A stretch of DNA of 49,438 nt from Alphaproteobacteria bacterium (GTDB taxonomy: Bacteria > Pseudomonadota > Alphaproteobacteria > Bin95), in NCBI GenBank assembly GCA_022822125.1, contig JAJECF010000047.1:1-49438 (forward strand), in the 5' to 3' direction. The notes below the pieces were generated by a model. It was not told where the DNA came from. It did no database searches and was given only the letters and a program-made list of their open reading frames with translations. Below, piece by piece: positions 1-7,416 of this stretch; the stretch's first letter is position 1, and each line of letters starts with the position of its first letter. The translations under genes were made by a program, and so were the position numbers.

Positions 1-4
1 TCGG

Positions 5-952
5 TCAGTCGGCATATTTGATCCTCGGGTCGAGCACCGCGTAGAGCATGTCCACGAGGAAGTTGATGAGCACGGTCACGAGCGCGATCAGCATCACGAG
101 GTTCTGCACGATCGGGTAGTCGCGCATCAGGATCGCCTCGACCAGGAAATGGGCGACGCCCGGAATGTTGAACACCGTCTCGGTGATGATGAGCCCGCCG
201 ATGAGGAAGGCGGCTTCGATGCCGATAATGGTCGTCACGGGCAGCACGGCGTTCTTGAGCGCGTGGTGGTAATTGACGGAGTTGTCGGTTGCCCCCTTGG
301 AGCGCGCCGTGCGGATATAGTCCTGGCGCATCACTTCCAGCATGGAGGAGCGCGTGAGCCGCATGATGAGCGCCGACGACCGGAAGCCGACGGCGGCGGC
401 CGGGATGCTATAGAGCAGAAGCTCGTCCCAGAGATTGTCCGGCGGGTTCATGTAGATCGGGATCGAGCCCGCATAATGCACGAAGGCCATCAGGATCAGC
501 AGGGCCAGCCAGAAGGACGGCAGGGACAGGCCGCTCAGCGAGATGCAGCGCAGGATGTAGTCCATCGCCGAGTTCTGGCGCACGGCGCTGATGACGCCGA
601 GCGGCAGGCCGAACAGGACCGAGAAGAAGAGCGACAGCGCCGCGAGCTTGGCGGTGATCGGGATGCGCGGCTGGAGCTCGTCCACCACCGGCATTTCGGA
701 CACATAGGAGAAGCCGAGGTCCCAGACGATCAGGCCGTGTATCCAGTCGAGATACTGGACCGGGATCGGCTGGTCGAGGCCGAGTTCGCGCTCGATATTG
801 GCCTTCTCCGCGGGATCGATGAAACCGGCGGAGTCGAACATGATGTCGGCTATGTTGCCGGGCATCAGCCGCAGCAGCACGAAGATGATGATCGACATCC
901 CGACCAGGGTCAGGATCATCAGCAGGAAGCGCTTGACGATATAGGCGCTCAA
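5..952 (-). CDS. ABC transporter permease, DppB/OppB family
   Basis: Inner-membrane permease of a peptide/nickel-type ABC importer, 315 residues, the usual length for DppB/OppB. The N-terminus is a hydrophobic helix at about residues 9-29, further membrane segments follow, and the cytoplasmic EAA-type loop lies near residues 211-235 (DYIRTARSKGA...), where the ATPase docks. The start is a TTG at 950-952 with a purine-rich AAAGGGGG about 10 bases upstream; no in-frame ATG gives a complete first helix. It lies downstream of the binding-protein gene (1277-2875) on the same strand, with a 324-base gap that contains a strong hairpin. The stop is only 5 bases from the window edge, so the partner permease and ATPases are probably to the left. 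Family call is confident; substrate is unknown. Confidence 0.93.
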   Translation of the reverse strand: MSAYIVKRFLLMILTLVGMSIIIFVLLRLMPGNIADIMFDSAGFIDPAEKANIERELGLDQPIPVQYLDWIHGLIVWDLGFSYVSEMPVVDELQPRIPITAKLAALSLFFSVLFGLPLGVISAVRQNSAMDYILRCISLSGLSLPSFWLALLILMAFVHYAGSIPIYMNPPDNLWDELLLYSIPAAAVGFRSSALIMRLTRSSMLEVMRQDYIRTARSKGATDNSVNYHHALKNAVLPVTTIIGIEAAFLIGGLIITETVFNIPGVAHFLVEAILMRDYPIVQNLVMLIALVTVLINFLVDMLYAVLDPRIKYAD

Positions 953-1057
953 GGCCCGGCCCCCTTTTCCCGCATCTCTCTCGGCGGCTTTAGTACACGA
1001 TCCGATCTATATGCATCGACTGTTTGTCGATGAGCAGCCGCCGGCCTTGCCCCCGCT

Positions 1058-1165
1058 TCGTCGCCCCGGACCCTGATCCGGGGCCCATCCACAACCGTCT
1101 GCGACCGGTGGACAGGCCAGGAGATGGACCCCGGATCGTCGCTGACGCGCCGTCCGGGGTGACGA
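1058..1165. repeat. Palindromic intergenic repeat (TCGTCGCCCCGGAC... / GTCCGGGGTGACGA)
   Basis: An inverted repeat of about 108 bases lies in the 324-base gap between the binding protein and the permease. The left arm begins TCGTCGCCCCGGACCCTGAT and the right arm ends GTCCGGGGTGACGA. Inner parts also pair (GATCCGGGGCCCAT against ATGGACCCCGGATC). Similar elements are common between genes in alphaproteobacteria. It is unrelated to the ATACCARCGG family found elsewhere in this window. No gene is visible in the gap 953-1276; its only other content is the hairpin at 1223-1254. Confidence 0.75.
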
Positions 1166-1222
1166 TTGCGGCTATGCGGACGAAGCTGTTTCAATCTGAA
1201 CGGAGTCCGCTCCAGTGCAGGG

Positions 1223-1254
1223 AAACCGGGGCGCCTCGGCGGGCGCCCCGGTTT
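1223..1254 (-). terminator. Stem-loop after the binding-protein gene (attenuator or mRNA-protecting hairpin)
   Basis: A perfect 13-base-pair stem (AAACCGGGGCGCC at 1223-1235, GGCGCCCCGGTTT at 1242-1254) with a 6-base loop. It begins 23 bases after the stop of the binding-protein gene when read on the minus strand. On that strand the 3' arm ends in only three T residues, so it is a weak intrinsic terminator at best. Partial termination, or protection of the upstream message from 3' exonucleases, would give more binding protein than permease, as seen in other ABC importer operons. Confidence 0.65.
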
Positions 1255-1276
1255 GTCGCTTGGCGAAAGGGTCCGG

Positions 1277-2875
1277 CTACTTGTCGAGCCAGACGTCTTC
1301 CAGGCGCCAGTTGTTGTAGAGGCTGTTCACATGCGTGACGAAGCCCTTGACATAGGGCTGCCAGCACTGCGCCGCCTTGCCGTGGAAGATCATCGGCCGG
1401 GCCGCGTCCTCCTGCAGCTTCTTGTCGATCTCCCAGACGAGCTTCTTGCGCTCTTCCTGGTCGGTCATCATCGACTGCTTCTCGAACAGCGCCTCCATCT
1501 CCTCCTTGCAGTAACCCGTATAGTTGCGCTGCGAGCCGCAGGAGTAGTTCTCGTAGAGGTTGGCGTCCGGATCGTCCACGCCGATGCCGGTCAGGTTCAG
1601 GCCCACCATGTAGTCCTTGCGGGCCACCTTGGGGTGCCAGTTGCTGGTCTCGACCGTGTCGAGCTCGGCATCGATATAGATGTGCTTGAGATGGTCGATC
1701 AGGATCACGGCCGGGTCGCGATAGGTGGCGATGTTCCGGGTCGAAACCTTGACCGCGAGCCGGTTGTCGGGCCCGTAGCCGAGGCCTTCCATGATCTTGC
1801 GCGCCTCGGCCCGGTTCGCCTCGACATCGGGGCCGTAGCCTGCAACCGTTTTCAGGAACTCCGGAGGCATGCCCCAGACGCCCGACGGCGGCGGCATCAT
1901 CGCGCCGCCCTGCAGCGTTTCGCCATGGCCCAGAATGTCGATGAAGGCCTGCCGGTCGATGGTCAGCACCATCGCCTTGCGGATATCCGCATTGTCGAAG
2001 GGCGGGTTGTCCTGGTTGACGATCAGGTTGGTGCTGACATTGGTGGTCACCAGCTCGCAGACCGCGTCCGGCGCCTGGGACCTGACGTCCTTCAGCAGCG
2101 GAATGGTGACATCGACATTGAAGGTCATGTCGAACTCGCCGGCGATGAAGGCCAGCACGCGGGTCGAGCGGCTCTTGATGATGGTCCACTCATGCCCGTC
2201 GAGATGCGGCTTGCCTTCCTTCCAGTAATTCTCGTTCTTCGTGAACTTCACATGCTCGTTCTGCTTGAGGCTCACGAACTTGAACGGACCGGTGCCGATC
2301 GGCGCGGTGCGCATCTTCTTCGGCGGCACATGGCAGGGATAGACCGGCGAGTAGCCCGAGGCCAGCAGCGCGATGAAGGCCGGCTGGCTGCGCTTCAGGT
2401 GGAAGGTCGCCTCGTGGTCGCCGTTCGTCGTCACCTCCTCGAGGTTCTTGTACCAGGCCTTGCGCGGGTTCTTGCGCAGCTTGGCCTTACGCTTGCCGAG
2501 CAGCAGGTCCCAGGTGCATTGCACATCCGCAGAGGTGAACGGCTTGCCGTCATGCCACTGGACGCCCTCGCGCAGCTTGAATGTCAGCTCCGTGCCGTCA
2601 CCGTTCCAGCTCCAGCTCTCGGCCAGGTCCGGCACGATCGTGTCCAGGCTGTTCCGGGCCACATCCTGCCGGTACATGATGAGGTTGTTGAAGACGCCCA
2701 TATAGGGCGAGAGCGTCGAGTTCGTCGCCTCCTCATGAATCGAGCCGCTCGGCGGTGTGCCGCGGTGGTAGAATTTGAGGATGCCACCGTCCTTCTGCGC
2801 GAGCGCCGTGCCGGCATAGCCCGCCAGCATTGCGACGCCGAGGCCGAACGCGGCGGCGCGTGTCAGATAACTCAT
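1277..2875 (-). CDS. ABC transporter substrate-binding protein, family 5 (peptide type)
   Basis: Periplasmic solute-binding protein of 532 residues for the importer whose permease follows. The N-terminus is a Sec signal peptide (MSYLTRAAAFGLGVAMLAGY..., probable cleavage after ALA at about residue 26). The family 5 hallmarks are present: LTFKLREGVQWHDGKPFTS near residues 96-114, GTGPFKF near 194, and a C-terminal lobe with IDRQAFI. Several Cys residues occur in the mature protein. The ATG is preceded by GGGAGG, and a promoter-like sequence lies upstream at 2912-2940. Family 5 proteins bind peptides, nickel, haem or opines; the sequence alone does not tell which. Confidence 0.93.
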   Translation of the reverse strand: MSYLTRAAAFGLGVAMLAGYAGTALAQKDGGILKFYHRGTPPSGSIHEEATNSTLSPYMGVFNNLIMYRQDVARNSLDTIVPDLAESWSWNGDGTELTFKLREGVQWHDGKPFTSADVQCTWDLLLGKRKAKLRKNPRKAWYKNLEEVTTNGDHEATFHLKRSQPAFIALLASGYSPVYPCHVPPKKMRTAPIGTGPFKFVSLKQNEHVKFTKNENYWKEGKPHLDGHEWTIIKSRSTRVLAFIAGEFDMTFNVDVTIPLLKDVRSQAPDAVCELVTTNVSTNLIVNQDNPPFDNADIRKAMVLTIDRQAFIDILGHGETLQGGAMMPPPSGVWGMPPEFLKTVAGYGPDVEANRAEARKIMEGLGYGPDNRLAVKVSTRNIATYRDPAVILIDHLKHIYIDAELDTVETSNWHPKVARKDYMVGLNLTGIGVDDPDANLYENYSCGSQRNYTGYCKEEMEALFEKQSMMTDQEERKKLVWEIDKKLQEDAARPMIFHGKAAQCWQPYVKGFVTHVNSLYNNWRLEDVWLDK

Positions 2876-2911
2876 GCTTGTATCCCTCCCGGTTCACATG
2901 ACGCAGCGGCG

Positions 2912-2940
2912 ATTATGTAGGCCACGCGCCGTTCTGCCAA
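2912..2940 (-). promoter_or_regulatory. Putative sigma-70 promoter of the binding-protein operon
   Basis: On the minus strand TTGGCA (2940-2935), a 17-base spacer and CATAAT (2917-2912) match the -35/-10 pattern with one mismatch in each box. Transcription would begin near 2905, giving a leader of about 30 bases before the ATG at 2875, with GGGAGG as ribosome-binding site. Confidence 0.45.
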
Positions 2941-2983
2941 CCCGGCTCGTGGGGCTCCCAAAAGCGCCGCCCTGGGCGCCCCC

Positions 2984-3510
2984 TTCGACAGGCTCAGGAC
3001 AGGCCCCTTCGATACGCCGCTTCGCGGCTACTCAGGATGAGGAAGTTCCAGGAGCTCCGCCTTCACCCTGCCCCCATCCTGAGTAGCGACCGCGCCAGCG
3101 GGCGCGTATCGAAGGAGGCACCGGGTTGAAACTCACAGGCAAACGCCGCCCGGCGCCTCTCCTCATCCTGAGTAGCCGACCGAAGGGAAGGCGTATCGAA
3201 GGATCGTCCCGCCAGTGGAGCCGCATCCCCTTCGGCAAGCTCAGGACAGGCCCCTTCGACAGGCTCAGGACAGGTTCCTCGATACGCGGCTGGCGCCGCT
3301 ACTCGGGATGAGGACAAAGGACCGGGGCTACGGCAGGGAAGCGCCGCGCCATCGGTTCCAATCAACGACCGCTGGTATCAGGATGAGGAAGTTCCAGGAG
3401 CTCCGCCTTCACCCTGCCCTCATCCTGAGTAGCGACCGCGCCAGCGGGCGCGTATCGAAGGAGGCGCCGCGCCGTCCCCCTTCGACAGGCTCAGGACAGG
3501 CCCCTGGTAT
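2984..3510. repeat. Composite intergenic repeat block A (nested palindromic elements, 87-base direct duplication)
   Basis: Almost the whole gap between the binding-protein gene and metY is repeat sequence. It holds TTCGACAGGCTCAGGACAGG at 2984, 3255 and 3481 and a variant at 3231; arms of CTCATCCTGAGTAGC and its reverse complement; and one long unit, 3117-3378, that ends with CCGCTGGTAT. That unit is flanked by two 87-base direct copies, 3033-3119 and 3379-3465, differing at one base. The block ends with CTGGTAT at 3504-3510, touching the metY stop codon. No coding gene is credible inside. The remaining part of the gap, 2876-2983, holds the promoter. Confidence 0.85.
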
Positions 3511-4808
3511 CAACCCGCCGCTGCAAGCGCCTGGTCGAGATCGGCGAGGATGTCGTCGATATGCTCCAGACCGATGGCGAGGCGGACATAGCCGGGCGTG
3601 ACGCCGGTGGCCGCCTGCTCCTCCTCCGAGAGCTGCGAGTGGGTGGTCGTCGCCGGGTGGATGGCCAGGCTGCGCGCATCGCCGATATTGGCGACATGGA
3701 AGAACAGCTCCAGCGCGTCGATGAATTTCCGCCCGGCGTCCTTGCCGCCCTTGAGCTCGAAGCCGACCAGCGCGCCGTAACCGCCGTCCAGATAGGTATC
3801 GGCCCGACGCCTTTCCTCGCCGCCCATCAGGCCCGGATAGATCGTCCTCGCGACCTTGGCGTGGCCGTTCAGATAGTCGGCGACGGCGGCGGCATTGGCG
3901 TTATGGCGCTCCATGCGCAGCGGCAGCGTCTCCAGCCCCTGCAGGAACAGGAAGGCGTTCATCGGCGTGGTCGCGGCGCCCAGGTCACGCAACAGCGTGG
4001 TCCGGGCCTTGATGATATAGGCGATGGGGCCCAGCGGCTTGACAGCCTCGGTCCAGACCGCGCCGTGATAGCTCGGGTCCGGCCGGTTCAGATAGGGCTG
4101 GCGCTCCGGGAAGGCTTCCCAGTCGAAATTGCCGCCGTCGATCAGCAGGCCGCCGATGGAGGTGCCGTGCCCGCCGATATATTTCGTCGTCGAATACATC
4201 ACGACCGCGGCCCCGTGGTCGAAGGGCCGGCAGATCAGCGGCGCCGCCGTGTTGTCCATGATGAGCGGGATGCCGTATTCGCGCCCGATATCGGCGACCT
4301 CGCGGATCGGGAACACTTCGAGCTTCGGGTTGGGCAGCGTCTCCGCATAGAAGGCGCGCGTCCTGTCGTCGATGGCGCGGCGGAAATTCTCCGAGTCGGA
4401 CGGATCGACGAAGCGCACCTCGATGCCCTGGTCCTTCAGCGTGTTGGCGAAGAGGTTCCAGGTGCCCCCGTAAAGGTCGGTCGAGCTCACCACATTGTCG
4501 CCGGCATGGGCGACATTCTGGAGCGAGAACGCCGTTGCCGCCTGGCCCGAGGCCAGCGCCAGCGCCGCAACCCCGCCCTCCAGCGCCGTCATTCGATCCT
4601 CGAACACGGCCTGGGTCGGGTTCATGATCCGGGTGTAGATATTGCCGAGCTCGGAGAGCGCGAACAGGTTCGCGGCATGCTCGGTGTCCCGGAACTGGTA
4701 GGACGTGGTCTGGTGGATCGGAACGGCGACCGAACCGGTATTGGGGTCGCCCCGGTGGCCCGCATGGAGCACGATGGTCTCCGGACGCGGGCTGCGGTTG
4801 CTTGACAC
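3510..4808 (-). CDS. metY: O-acetylhomoserine sulfhydrylase (aminocarboxypropyltransferase)
   Basis: PLP enzyme of the Cys/Met-metabolism family that makes homocysteine from O-acetylhomoserine and sulfide, in the cytoplasm. It has 432 residues, the normal MetY length; MetZ and cystathionine gamma-synthase are usually shorter. The family start (PETIVLHAG) is at residues 9-17, the PLP lysine is K209 in YSTTKYIGGHG, and D185 in LIMDNT contacts the pyridine nitrogen. I chose the GTG at 4806-4808 because AGAGGAG lies about 10 bases upstream and homologues begin here; the upstream ATG at 4848-4850 has no such site. It is divergent from the dehydrogenase at 4897, with 88 bases between the two starts. 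The stop codon lies at the edge of a repeat block. A broader gamma-replacement specificity cannot be excluded. Confidence 0.9.
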   Translation of the reverse strand: MSSNRSPRPETIVLHAGHRGDPNTGSVAVPIHQTTSYQFRDTEHAANLFALSELGNIYTRIMNPTQAVFEDRMTALEGGVAALALASGQAATAFSLQNVAHAGDNVVSSTDLYGGTWNLFANTLKDQGIEVRFVDPSDSENFRRAIDDRTRAFYAETLPNPKLEVFPIREVADIGREYGIPLIMDNTAAPLICRPFDHGAAVVMYSTTKYIGGHGTSIGGLLIDGGNFDWEAFPERQPYLNRPDPSYHGAVWTEAVKPLGPIAYIIKARTTLLRDLGAATTPMNAFLFLQGLETLPLRMERHNANAAAVADYLNGHAKVARTIYPGLMGGEERRRADTYLDGGYGALVGFELKGGKDAGRKFIDALELFFHVANIGDARSLAIHPATTTHSQLSEEEQAATGVTPGYVRLAIGLEHIDDILADLDQALAAAG

Positions 4809-4896
4809 GGGCAGGGAACTCCTCTCTTGCCTGAGTGGGCACCGGAACATAAGCCGGCGGCTGGGGAAATCAAATCGGGCGGGAGGCCGAACGAAG

Positions 4897-5961
4897 ATGC
4901 AGGTCCTGATTCTGCCGGGCGACGGCATCGGTCCCGAGATTTCGGAGGCGGCGCGGCGCGCGCTTGAAGCGCTGGACGCCCGGTTTGCGCTCGGATTGCA
5001 GCTTTCGGAAGGCCGCGTCGGCCTCGCCGCGCTGGCGCAGGACGGCACGACATGGCCGGATGCGACGGAGGCGGCGGTGCGCGCGGCGGACCTGACGATC
5101 CTGGGCCCGGTGGATACGGCCGCCTACCCGCCGCCGGAGGAAGGCGGCGTCAATCCGAGCGCCGCCCTTCGCACCCGGCTCGAGCTCTACGCCAATATGC
5201 GCCCGAGCCGCGCGCTGCCCGGCGTTCCGGCGCTCGCGCCCGGCATGGACCTGCTGGTCGCGCGCGAGAATACGGAGGGCTTCTACGCCGACCGCAACAT
5301 GTTCGCCGGCTCGGGCGAGTTCATGGCGACCGAGGATGTCGCGCTTGCGGTCCGCAAGATCACCCGCAAGGGCTCGGAGCGCATCGCGCGCGCCGCCTTC
5401 GCCGCGGCGCGCGACCGGCGGCGCAGGGTCACGGTCGTCCACAAGTCGAACGTGCTGAAGCACACGGACGGCCTCTTCGAGCGCGTGGCTTACGAGCTTG
5501 CCGCCGAATGGCCCGATGTCGAAACGGACGATGTGCATGTCGATGCCGCCGCCGCGCTGCTCGTGCGGGAGCCGGAGCGCTTCGACGTGCTGCTCTGCAC
5601 CAATATGTTCGGCGACATTCTCTCCAATCTCGCCGCCGAGCTTTCGGGCGGCCTCGGGCTCGGCGGCTCGATCAATGCGGGCGACCGGGTGGCGGTGGCG
5701 CAGGCCGCGCATGGCAGCGCGCCGGATATCGCCGGCAGGGACGAGGCCAATCCGAGCGCGCTGCTCTTCTCCACGGCTCAATTGCTGGCATGGAAGGGAA
5801 CGCGGGAGCAGAACAACACGCTCATGGAAGCCTCGCGGGTGCTGGAGCGCAGCGTGGAAACCCTGCTGGCGTCGCCGGAGACGCGCACGCCCGACCTCGG
5901 CGGCCCGCTCGGCACCCGCGCCTTCGCCGACAGGGTCGTCGCCGGCATTTCCGGGGGGTAG
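4897..5961 (+). CDS. Isocitrate/isopropylmalate dehydrogenase family protein
   Basis: NAD(P)- and metal-dependent beta-decarboxylating dehydrogenase fold, 354 residues. Visible family motifs are the N-terminal LILPGDGIGPEI (residues 4-15), ARENTEGFY (122-130, catalytic Tyr130), VVHKSNVLK (180-188, catalytic Lys183), Asp216 in HVDAAAALL, TNMFGDILSN (235-244) and AAHGSAPDIAG near 276. The position that normally carries a third metal-binding Asp (GDILSD) is Asn244 here. The ENTEGFY motif is closer to IDH/homoisocitrate-type enzymes than to LeuB, and no leuC/leuD is nearby. The ATG has GGGAGG upstream. It may oxidise a tartrate- or malate-like hydroxyacid; substrate not determined. Confidence 0.85.
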   Translation: MQVLILPGDGIGPEISEAARRALEALDARFALGLQLSEGRVGLAALAQDGTTWPDATEAAVRAADLTILGPVDTAAYPPPEEGGVNPSAALRTRLELYANMRPSRALPGVPALAPGMDLLVARENTEGFYADRNMFAGSGEFMATEDVALAVRKITRKGSERIARAAFAAARDRRRRVTVVHKSNVLKHTDGLFERVAYELAAEWPDVETDDVHVDAAAALLVREPERFDVLLCTNMFGDILSNLAAELSGGLGLGGSINAGDRVAVAQAAHGSAPDIAGRDEANPSALLFSTAQLLAWKGTREQNNTLMEASRVLERSVETLLASPETRTPDLGGPLGTRAFADRVVAGISGG

Positions 5962-5975
5962 AGGCCGCCGGGCGG

Positions 5976-6686
5976 TCAGGGCGCGTCGGCGAAGCCGGAA
6001 TGCACCCAGGTGATGAAGCTGTAGATGTCGTGGACCGGCAGGCCCGTCTCGCGGCGCACGGCGGCGGCGTAGGGGGCCATGTTGGCGCATTCCAGCACGA
6101 TGGCGCCGACCTCCGGGCAACGCGCCGTGAGGCGGCGGGCAGCGGCGGTGACATCGGCTTCGGCGGCGCCCATGTCCAGCCAGGGCTCGTTGCCGATCAG
6201 CACGCGGGTAAGCTCGCGCCCGCCCTCCGTGCCTTCGACCGGCGTGTCGGCCCGTGCGCCGACGGCGGTGAAATGGTCGTCCCAGAGGCTCTCGCGGCTG
6301 ACCGTGACCACGCCCGTGCGCTTGCCGGGCGGCAGCATCCGGTCGAGCGCCGGCACCTGCATCAGCGTCGAGGAGGCGACCGGCGCGCCGGCATGGGCGG
6401 CGAGCTCCGACTGGAAGAGCGACAGGAAACCGCAAACGGTGGTGAGCGCCGTTGCGCCGCGGCCCACCAGCCGCCGGGCGGCGTCCAGGAAGGCGCCGTC
6501 CAGCCCCTCCGCGCGGCGGCGCACGACGCGCTCCGGCGTGGCGCCGCGCACGATCTCGTAGAGCACCGGGAAAGGCCAGGTGTCGCCATTGCCCATGTCT
6601 CCCGGCACGCGCGGGAAGCGGGCGTCCAGCATGAGGATGCCGAGCGCCGCCCCGCCGATGGGCGCGCCTCCGAGCGCGACCGTCAT
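5976..6686 (-). CDS. Aspartate/glutamate racemase family protein (catalytically intact copy)
   Basis: Cofactor-independent amino-acid racemase fold, 236 residues, cytoplasmic. The two catalytic cysteines expected of the family are visible: Cys85 in TTVCGF and Cys200 in VLECANM. The start overlaps the stop of the upstream paralogue by four bases (ATGA at 6683-6686), so translation is coupled. It is convergent with the dehydrogenase at 4897-5961, 14 bases apart. The family includes aspartate, glutamate and hydantoin racemases and maleate isomerase; without tools I cannot choose among them. The pairing with a cysteine-less paralogue suggests a heteromeric enzyme. Confidence 0.85.
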   Translation of the reverse strand: MTVALGGAPIGGAALGILMLDARFPRVPGDMGNGDTWPFPVLYEIVRGATPERVVRRRAEGLDGAFLDAARRLVGRGATALTTVCGFLSLFQSELAAHAGAPVASSTLMQVPALDRMLPPGKRTGVVTVSRESLWDDHFTAVGARADTPVEGTEGGRELTRVLIGNEPWLDMGAAEADVTAAARRLTARCPEVGAIVLECANMAPYAAAVRRETGLPVHDIYSFITWVHSGFADAP

Positions 6687-7306
6687 CGCGGGAACGCCCT
6701 CGGCGCGAGGCTCGCATGGAACCAGGCGAGGAAGCGCGTCCGGTCATAGACCGGCCGGCCGGTGGCGGCGCGGATATCGGCGGCGAAGGGGCCCATTTCC
6801 GGCTCCTCCAGCAGCCAGGCGGCGATGGCGGGGCGGTCGGCGGCGGCCCGCCCGGCGGCGGCGAGAAGGCTGTCGCGCGCGCGCTCGACATCGAGCCGGT
6901 CCTCGTCCGCCGCCACGGCGTCGGCCAGATAGCCGGGCGCGGCGATCCTGTCATTGTCCCCGGAGAAGGCCAGTACGCCGAGCGCCGCATCCGGCGGCAG
7001 CATGGCTTCGACGAGGCTGCGCTGGGCGGCAAGACCGCCCGCAAAGGGCGCAGCGAGCGCGTCCGACAGGTCGAATTCCGCGTTGAAGGCCAGGCCGATG
7101 CCTTCCGCGCCTTCGTCCAGCAGGCGCTCGGCGGCTCTGAGCGCCGTGCTCCGGTCCGCCTGTTCCAGCACGGCGTAGCGCAGGCTGAAAGGGAAACTCC
7201 GGGCATTCGCCGGGTCGCCGGGCAGGCGGGGAAAGCGCGTCGGCCGCGCCAGCAGGCCGAGCCGGGCGCCGTAAAAGCTCCTGCCGCCGGGTGCGACTGC
7301 ATTCAT
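6683..7306 (-). CDS. Cysteine-less paralogue of the Asp/Glu racemase (probable pseudoenzyme subunit)
   Basis: 207 residues, clearly homologous to the next gene along its length: FPRLPGDPANARSFPF aligns with FPRVPGDMGNGDTWPF, and AADIRAATGRPVYD with AAAVRRETGLPVHD. The protein contains no cysteine at all. The positions aligned with catalytic Cys85 and Cys200 of its partner are about Phe74 and Glu168, so it cannot use the two-base cysteine mechanism. The reading frame is intact with normal GC-rich codon use, which argues against simple decay. It is first in the pair and overlaps the active copy by four bases. A regulatory or structural subunit is the simplest reading; a different chemistry is possible. 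Confidence 0.8.
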   Translation of the reverse strand: MNAVAPGGRSFYGARLGLLARPTRFPRLPGDPANARSFPFSLRYAVLEQADRSTALRAAERLLDEGAEGIGLAFNAEFDLSDALAAPFAGGLAAQRSLVEAMLPPDAALGVLAFSGDNDRIAAPGYLADAVAADEDRLDVERARDSLLAAAGRAAADRPAIAAWLLEEPEMGPFAADIRAATGRPVYDRTRFLAWFHASLAPRAFPR

Positions 7307-7348
7307 GGACCGGGCGGCCTCCCTGCCTGCCGATAGCCGCCGGCAAGC

Positions 7349-7378
7349 TTACGGCGCGGCGGAGCCCGATGCTATAGA
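7349..7378 (+). promoter_or_regulatory. Putative extended -10 promoter for the DUF898 operon
   Basis: TTACGG (7349-7354), an 18-base spacer and TATAGA (7373-7378) preceded by TG, an extended -10 arrangement. The start site would be near 7385, about 30 bases before the ATG at 7417. It lies in the 110-base divergent gap with the racemase pair. Confidence 0.4.
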
Positions 7379-7416
7379 CACTCCGGCGGCCTGGCGGAAA
7401 CGGGAACATCGACAGC

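Noticed and set aside
2984..3500. Repeated 20-base TTCGACAGGCTCAGGACAGG units that might suggest a CRISPR array.
   Set aside because: Spacing is irregular, units sit inside larger palindromes, the intervening sequences are themselves repeated elsewhere, and there are no cas genes.
4870..7302. An 810-codon minus-strand frame spanning the dehydrogenase and both racemase genes.
   Set aside because: It crosses three genes with clear motifs in other frames, and its own product is low-complexity Arg/Pro/Ala-rich sequence.
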